Positions 58,665-64,000 of a stretch of 64,000 nt of DNA are shown piece after piece. A model generated the notes under the pieces. The model did not search any database. It saw nothing but the letters and a program-made list of their open reading frames with translations, and was not told the DNA's origin. The position numbers and the translations under genes are program-made. Location: the NCBI GenBank assembly GCA_028819435.1, contig JAPPLK010000089.1, forward strand, positions 62,001 through 126,000, given 5' to 3'. Every line of letters begins with the position of its first letter. The stretch's first letter is position 1. The stretch comes from Nitrospira sp. (GTDB lineage Bacteria; Nitrospirota; Nitrospiria; Nitrospirales; UBA8639).

Positions 58665-59057
58665 TTAGCCGGTCAGCGATTTGACACGCGCATGAGGGAT
58701 ATTGGGGCTGGCGGGATCAACGGTGAGTTCTCGACGGCTTGGATTGACAACCAGATCCATGTCTTCCATTGGCACTGCACCCAACAACACTTCATCGCCG
58801 ATCACCAAAGCGCCGACGTAGCAAAATCGTTTGCCGAACGTAACCTTCAAGGGACCGACGCATGGAACGTTGATATCTCTCCCATCGGCAACCGAAACCT
58901 CCCGCATAGACTCTGTTGTCAGATTCAGTTGGAGAGCAACGTGCTGAGGAATGCACAACATCAAAGCACCTGTATCGACCAAAGCCTTCGCTTTTACAAC
59001 AGCCAGATCCGGCTGTCTTGGATTACTTAACTCTATTTCGGCAAACACGTGTCCCAT
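58665..59057 (-). CDS. clan AA (retropepsin-like) aspartic protease
   Basis: KALVDTGALMLCIPQHVALQLNL...VTFGKRFCYVGALVIGDEVLLGAVPMEDMDLVV. Confidence 0.82.
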   Translation of the reverse strand: MGHVFAEIELSNPRQPDLAVVKAKALVDTGALMLCIPQHVALQLNLTTESMREVSVADGRDINVPCVGPLKVTFGKRFCYVGALVIGDEVLLGAVPMEDMDLVVNPSRRELTVDPASPNIPHARVKSLTG

Positions 59058-59102
59058 CAAGCGCCTTATTCCTCCCACTGCACACGATTCCACCACCAAA
59101 TC

Positions 59103-59179
59103 TGGTGCCCCCGAGACGATTTGAACGTCCGACCTGCGGTTTAGGAAACCGTTGCTCTATCCACCTGAGCTACGGGGGC
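59103..59179 (-). tRNA. tRNA-Arg (anticodon CCT), CCA encoded
   Basis: GCCCCCGTAGCTCAGGTGGATAGAGCAACGGTTTCCTAAACCGCAGGTCGGACGTTCAAATCGTCTCGGGGGCACCA; anticodon loop TTCCTAA. Confidence 0.93.
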
Positions 59180-59322
59180 AACCAACAACACGTTTACCGG
59201 AAGATTTGCGTGACAGACCGGAAGTCTACCGCAATACCTGGAACGAGACAACGGGTTGGGATCAATGAAAGGTGGTTGGTTCAAGGTGCATGGAGGGGTA
59301 TGATGGGCCGTGAGAGGAACCA

Positions 59323-60339
59323 GTGAAGCCCATCGCTAATCCGCCGAACCCGTTTGAGACGCACCACCGGGAACTGCTCGAACCAGCGCCCCACGTCACG
59401 ACTGAGGTTTTTGAGGAAAAGACCGGAGCAATCCTGAGTCGAAACGACAGCCCGGATCTGCCCTTCCGGTGGAGCGTCAACCCGTATCGTGGCTGTTTTC
59501 ATGCCTGTGCGTATTGCTATGCGCGACCGAGTCACCAATATTGGGGATTCGGCGCGGGCACGGATTTCGAATCCAAACTCATCGTGAAACCCAACGCGGC
59601 GGCTGCGCTTCGCACGGCGTTTTTGAAACCCTCGTGGAAGGGCGAGCTTGTGGTCTTTTCCGGCAACACCGACTGCTATCAGCCACTGGAAGCCACGTAT
59701 GAACTCACGCGCGCCTGTTTAGAGGTGTGTGCCGAATTTCGCAACCCCATCACCGTGATTACCAAAGCCGCACTCATTCAACGGGACCTCGACCTGCTGC
59801 ACGTCCTCCATGAACTGGCTTGGGTCCGCGTGTATTTCAGTATCCCTTTTGCAGACAATGAGGTTGCTCGAAAAGTCGAGCCACAGACTCCTTCCATCAC
59901 CAAACGCTTTGAGGCCATGGCTGCCCTGTCTGCAGCCGGCATCCCCACGGCCGTCATGATCGGTCCCGTCATTCCGGGCCTGAATGAGCAGGACATTCCG
60001 GAGATTCTTCACCGTGCGAGACGGGCCGGCGCCACACGCGCAGCCTATACGCTGTTGCGGCTTAACGACAACGTGCAACCGGTATTTCTGGAACGGATGG
60101 CCGAGGCCTTTCCCGACCGTATCAGGAAAATCGCCAATCGCCTCAAAGAGACCAGGGGCGGGACGTTGGAAGAAAAGCGATTCTTTGCGCGACACCAGGG
60201 ACGAGGCTCAACGTGGCAAACCATTGAACAATTATTTGATCTGGCTTTTCGCAAAGAAGGCTTTGATCGATTCGATCGAGACGATGCCGTTCCCGCAACC
60301 TTCGCCAGACCACCGAAGGATCAACTCGACCTGTTTTGA
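59323..60339 (+). CDS. PA0069-family radical SAM protein (spore photoproduct lyase-like)
   Basis: NPYRGCFHACAYCYARPSHQYWGFGAGTDFESKLIVKPNA. Confidence 0.93.
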   Translation: MKPIANPPNPFETHHRELLEPAPHVTTEVFEEKTGAILSRNDSPDLPFRWSVNPYRGCFHACAYCYARPSHQYWGFGAGTDFESKLIVKPNAAAALRTAFLKPSWKGELVVFSGNTDCYQPLEATYELTRACLEVCAEFRNPITVITKAALIQRDLDLLHVLHELAWVRVYFSIPFADNEVARKVEPQTPSITKRFEAMAALSAAGIPTAVMIGPVIPGLNEQDIPEILHRARRAGATRAAYTLLRLNDNVQPVFLERMAEAFPDRIRKIANRLKETRGGTLEEKRFFARHQGRGSTWQTIEQLFDLAFRKEGFDRFDRDDAVPATFARPPKDQLDLF

Positions 60340-60431
60340 GGCAACCCGATCCAGCCAAGTTTTTCAGTTGGCACAAGGCTGTTTCTCTCTTTACAATCAG
60401 AGAACAATTGAAACGAAGAAAAGGTGACGAC

Positions 60432-61628
60432 ATGCTGAATAGTTGGTGGAGAAGGCTGCTGGCAGGATGCTTGATCGCGATGGTCGGTCTCACGGGATGC
60501 GAGGACGCGACAGCCCCGTGGGACCGATACGTAGACCGAGGTGATCTGCTCTTCCAGCAAGGACGCTTCAAAGAGGCCAAGGAACAGTACGCCACCGCGC
60601 TCAAGGAAGCGGAAACCTTTGGCGAAGAGGATCCCCGGCTTCCTCGTTCGCTAACGAAACTGGCCGCGGTCCATGACGCGCAAGGTGAATATGAGCAGGC
60701 CGAACCGCTGTTGAGTCGCGCCGTGAGTCTTAACGAACAGATTCTCGGCAACCGCGACCCTCAATTCGCCGCCAGCCTGAGCAACCTCGCGGCGCTATAT
60801 TTCGCGCAACGACACTACGAGAAAGCCCTCCCCCTCTTTGAACGGGCCTTACACGTTCGTCAAGAAGCACTTGGGGCGGATCATATCGATCTGACCCTGG
60901 ATCTCAAGAACCTGGCCGGCGTTCTGGCCGCTCAAGAACACTATGCCCAAGCGGAGACGCACTTACTCCGGGCCCTTGAGATTACAGAAAACGTCACGGG
61001 CCCGGACGACCTCCAACTGGTAGAGCGCCTCAACAATCTCGCGCTCCTGTACCGGGCACAAGAAAACTATGAGAAAGCCATCCCTTTGCTGGAACGCGCG
61101 CTCGCCATCAATGCGAAGCAATACGGCACCGAGAGTCCGGGTCTGCTCGGTAGCCTCAATAACCTCGCGTCCATGCTCGTGGCCCAAGGCACCCCCGGCA
61201 AAGCCGAAGAGCTGCTGAAGCAGGCGCTCCATATCAATGAACAATCGTTCGGGCCGGAGAATCCGCGATTGGTGGCCAGCCTGACCAAGCTCGCCGACTT
61301 CTATCGCCTGCAAGGGCAATTCGAGAAGGCTGAACCGTTACTGGTCAATGCCTTGGACATTAACAAAACAAAATTCGGCCCGGAGCACGAAAAAGTCGCC
61401 AACGTCGCCAACAATTTGGCGCTGCTCTACCTGTTGCAGAAGAAATACGCGAAAGCCGAACCGCTCTTTGCCCAAGCCCTGGCAATCAACGAAAAAATCT
61501 TGGGCAAGGAACACCCGATCGTGGCCCGCACGCTCAGGAACTACGCCGCGCTGTTGAAAAAAACCAACAGGGAACAGGGCGCTCAAAAACTCGAAGCCCG
61601 CATTGCCACTATCGAGCAAGAGTCATGA
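60432..61628 (+). CDS. tetratricopeptide (kinesin-light-chain type) repeat lipoprotein
   Basis: Lipobox LTGC; 42-aa repeats ending ALYxAQxxYEKALPLFERAL. Confidence 0.92.
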   Translation: MLNSWWRRLLAGCLIAMVGLTGCEDATAPWDRYVDRGDLLFQQGRFKEAKEQYATALKEAETFGEEDPRLPRSLTKLAAVHDAQGEYEQAEPLLSRAVSLNEQILGNRDPQFAASLSNLAALYFAQRHYEKALPLFERALHVRQEALGADHIDLTLDLKNLAGVLAAQEHYAQAETHLLRALEITENVTGPDDLQLVERLNNLALLYRAQENYEKAIPLLERALAINAKQYGTESPGLLGSLNNLASMLVAQGTPGKAEELLKQALHINEQSFGPENPRLVASLTKLADFYRLQGQFEKAEPLLVNALDINKTKFGPEHEKVANVANNLALLYLLQKKYAKAEPLFAQALAINEKILGKEHPIVARTLRNYAALLKKTNREQGAQKLEARIATIEQES

Positions 61629-61754
61629 AACCACTGTGCCCCCTCACCCCAGCCCTCTCCCACGACGGGGGAGAGGGTGCAGGAAAAAGAATGAAGAGGT
61701 TCAAGTCAGAGTTCAGAGACTATGGTAAACTCTCGAACGGAAATGGCATGAGAG

Positions 61755-63128
61755 ATGTCAAGTACAATAAAAACGGTGATTAAAGAGCCTCTTGGCGAAT
61801 ACCGTAATTGGGATGCCAATAAAGTTCAGGACAATGACAGCGCCGCGCATCGGTGGTACCGGTTCGTACTTTCCTTCCCCCCACATCTGGTCCGGGATTA
61901 CCTGGATGATTTTGGTGTACGTAACGACGGGCTGGTACTGGATCCATTCTGCGGAACCGGAACAACGATCGTAGAGAGCAAGAAATTGGGGATTTCTGGC
62001 ATCGGCCTTGAAGCATTGCCTATGGCTCACTTTGCGAGTTGTGTGAAGACAGATTGGAGCCCTTCACCCGATGCGCTGGCCGAGCATGCACAACGTGTCG
62101 CCGATAAAACATTGTACCGCTTAAAAGCCGACAACCTTGAAGATGTTCCGTTCTTCTCTGATCCCTCAGGATCCACGAATGGGCTACGTACCCTACCGCC
62201 GGAAGTCGCAAAGATCCTGCTAAGGAACTCCATCAGCCCATTACCGTTACACAAGGTTTTAGTCCTGCTAAACGTATTGGAAGAAGAACAAGACAAACAA
62301 TTCCTGGCTCACGAAAAGTTAGCATTGGCTAAAGCGTTGGTGGCTGATATCAGCAACCTGCATTTTGGCCCGGAGGTCGGTGTGGGAAAGTGTAAGGACG
62401 ATGCCCCTGTTGTGGCTACTTGGCTCTCCCGTGTCAACGCCATTGTGGAAGACCTGCGGCAGCTTCCCCGGAAAAATAGCGCAACGGCTCAGGCATTTCT
62501 AGCTGATGCGCGTCAAATTCCTGAAATACTTGAACCGGAGTCCGTCGATGCGGTGATCACTTCTCCTCCCTATCCCAATGAGAAAGACTATTCGCGGACA
62601 ACACGCCTCGAAACCGTGCTTTTGGGTTTTGCGCACAGCATGTCGGATCTGCGGACGTTGAAGAAAACTCTCGTACGATCCAACACGCGAAGCGTCTATA
62701 AAACGGATGACGATGATACGTGGGTGAAAGGGCATAAAACGATTGAATCCATTGCACGGGAGATCGAAGAGCGACGTACGATGCTTGGCAAAACCTCAGG
62801 CTTTGAACGACTGTATCACAGGGTCACGAAGTTATACTTCGGCGGGATGGCAAGACATCTTGAGACGATGAAGCGCGTTCTGAAGCCTGGAGCCAAGTTG
62901 GCCTACGTCGTGGGGGATCAAGCTTCATATTTACGTGTCATGATCCAGACGGGACAAATTTTAGCCGGCTTGGCGAAGTCACAGGGATATGAACCGATCA
63001 GGATTGACCTCTTCAGGACAAGATTGGCGACGGCAACAAAGGAGCAACTTCGAGAAGAAGTTCTTGTCCTGCGGTGGCCGGGGAACAGGCAATCCGCAGG
63101 GAGGAAATACGGCCATGGTTGCACCTAA
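61755..63128 (+). CDS. type II site-specific DNA methyltransferase (TSPPY class)
   Basis: LDPFCGTGTTIVESKKLG and VDAVITSPPYPNEKDYSR. Confidence 0.93.
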   Translation: MSSTIKTVIKEPLGEYRNWDANKVQDNDSAAHRWYRFVLSFPPHLVRDYLDDFGVRNDGLVLDPFCGTGTTIVESKKLGISGIGLEALPMAHFASCVKTDWSPSPDALAEHAQRVADKTLYRLKADNLEDVPFFSDPSGSTNGLRTLPPEVAKILLRNSISPLPLHKVLVLLNVLEEEQDKQFLAHEKLALAKALVADISNLHFGPEVGVGKCKDDAPVVATWLSRVNAIVEDLRQLPRKNSATAQAFLADARQIPEILEPESVDAVITSPPYPNEKDYSRTTRLETVLLGFAHSMSDLRTLKKTLVRSNTRSVYKTDDDDTWVKGHKTIESIAREIEERRTMLGKTSGFERLYHRVTKLYFGGMARHLETMKRVLKPGAKLAYVVGDQASYLRVMIQTGQILAGLAKSQGYEPIRIDLFRTRLATATKEQLREEVLVLRWPGNRQSAGRKYGHGCT

Positions 63129-63927
63129 CCGGTACGTGCGAATCATCGAACGCATCTTCCTCTCAATTCACAAGAAAGGTGAACAAGAAGTACTTTTCAG
63201 TCGGACCGACATAGAAAAGGCTGCGGCAACATTGGGCATCACGCTGCCGAAAAACATCGGAGATGTCATATACAGTTTCCGTTACCGTGTTCCGTTACCA
63301 TCCTCAATTCTCAAACGTGCTCCCAAGGGCAAAGAATGGATTATACGACCAGCCGGACGTGGGAAATATCGTTTTGTAGCGACCGAGGTAGCTCAGATCA
63401 CACCGACAAAACACATGGCTGAAACAAAAGTGCCGGATGCAACGCCCGGACTGATCTCGATGTATGCCTTGAATGACGAACAAGCCCTGCTTGCAAGGTT
63501 ACGATACAATCGACTGGTTGACATCTTTACACGAGTCACGTGTTACCCGTTACAAAGCCATCTACGAACCACGATTCCACAACTTGGACAAGTCGAGACA
63601 GATGAAATCTATATCGGAGTCGATCGTCGTGGTGCGCACTATGTTTTTCCCGTACAGGCGAAGGGCAAGACAGACCGACTCAACGTGGTGCAGATCGAGC
63701 AGGACGTTGCGCTGCGCAGGCACAAATTTCCCAATTTGATCTGTCGACCGATTGCCGCCCAGTTCATGCCGGATGATCGCATCGCACTGTTCGAATTTGA
63801 GGAAAGCAACAGAGGAATCGTCGTCTCTCTTGAGAAACACTATCGCCTTCTTCCTCCCGAAGAAATTGACCAGGATGAGTTGACAGATTATCGAGCACGG
63901 ATATCTGATGAGCCTCTTGCAAAATAG
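63115..63927 (+). CDS. putative type II restriction endonuclease
   Basis: RBS gaggaaatacggccATG; overlaps MTase end; VETDEIYIGVDRRGAHYVFPVQAKGKTDRLNVVQ fits a D...QxK nuclease core. Confidence 0.72.
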   Translation: MVAPNRYVRIIERIFLSIHKKGEQEVLFSRTDIEKAAATLGITLPKNIGDVIYSFRYRVPLPSSILKRAPKGKEWIIRPAGRGKYRFVATEVAQITPTKHMAETKVPDATPGLISMYALNDEQALLARLRYNRLVDIFTRVTCYPLQSHLRTTIPQLGQVETDEIYIGVDRRGAHYVFPVQAKGKTDRLNVVQIEQDVALRRHKFPNLICRPIAAQFMPDDRIALFEFEESNRGIVVSLEKHYRLLPPEEIDQDELTDYRARISDEPLAK

Positions 63928-64000
63928 AGGAACACCCGATCGTGGCCCGCACGCTCAGGAACTACGCCGCGCTGTTGAAAAAGACTAACCGGGAACAGGA
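63928..64000 (+). repeat. second copy of the TPR gene 3' end (61507-61579)
   Basis: aggaacacccgatcgtggcccgcacgctcaggaactacgccgcgctgttgaaaaa identical in both; later differences mostly synonymous; truncated by window end. Confidence 0.9.

Overview
GC-rich bacterial chromosome window with two accessory zones around ordinary chromosomal genes. Family calls come from reading motifs in the supplied translations; no searches were run. Zone 1 (about 5.6-20.1 kb) is a candidate integrative/defence island. It has a truncated tyrosine integrase at the left, an intact P4-type integrase at the right, and a 62-bp near-identical direct repeat (5649-5710 and 18735-18796) at the 3' end of both integrases. 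Cargo includes a two-gene membrane/Pro-Lys-rich module, a DUF4126-like membrane protein, a secreted HNH nuclease, a type II R-M system lying between IS3-family transposase remnants, a 1273-aa SIR2-domain protein (Dsr1-like), a replication-relaxation-like protein and an AlpA-like regulator. A secretin gene is truncated beside the right edge. Zone 2 (about 61.5-64 kb) is a second type II R-M system bracketed by a duplicated 3' end of a TPR gene. The rest includes a HExxHxxGxxH protease fused to a TbpB-like lipoprotein domain, a sigma-54 regulator beside a cytochrome c/DUF1264 cluster with a recognisable -24/-12 promoter, CstA, YajQ, a degenerate (catalytically dead-looking) caspase-fold lipoprotein, an alginate-export-like porin, two TatA/B proteins, a TonB receptor, an ERG4/ERG24 sterol-reductase homologue, ThiD, gamma-carbonic anhydrase, an MMPL/RND transporter, MsrA, a PA0069-type radical SAM protein and tRNA-Arg(CCT). 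Intergenic regions hold two copies of a 142-bp MITE-like element and several families of palindromic dispersed repeats.
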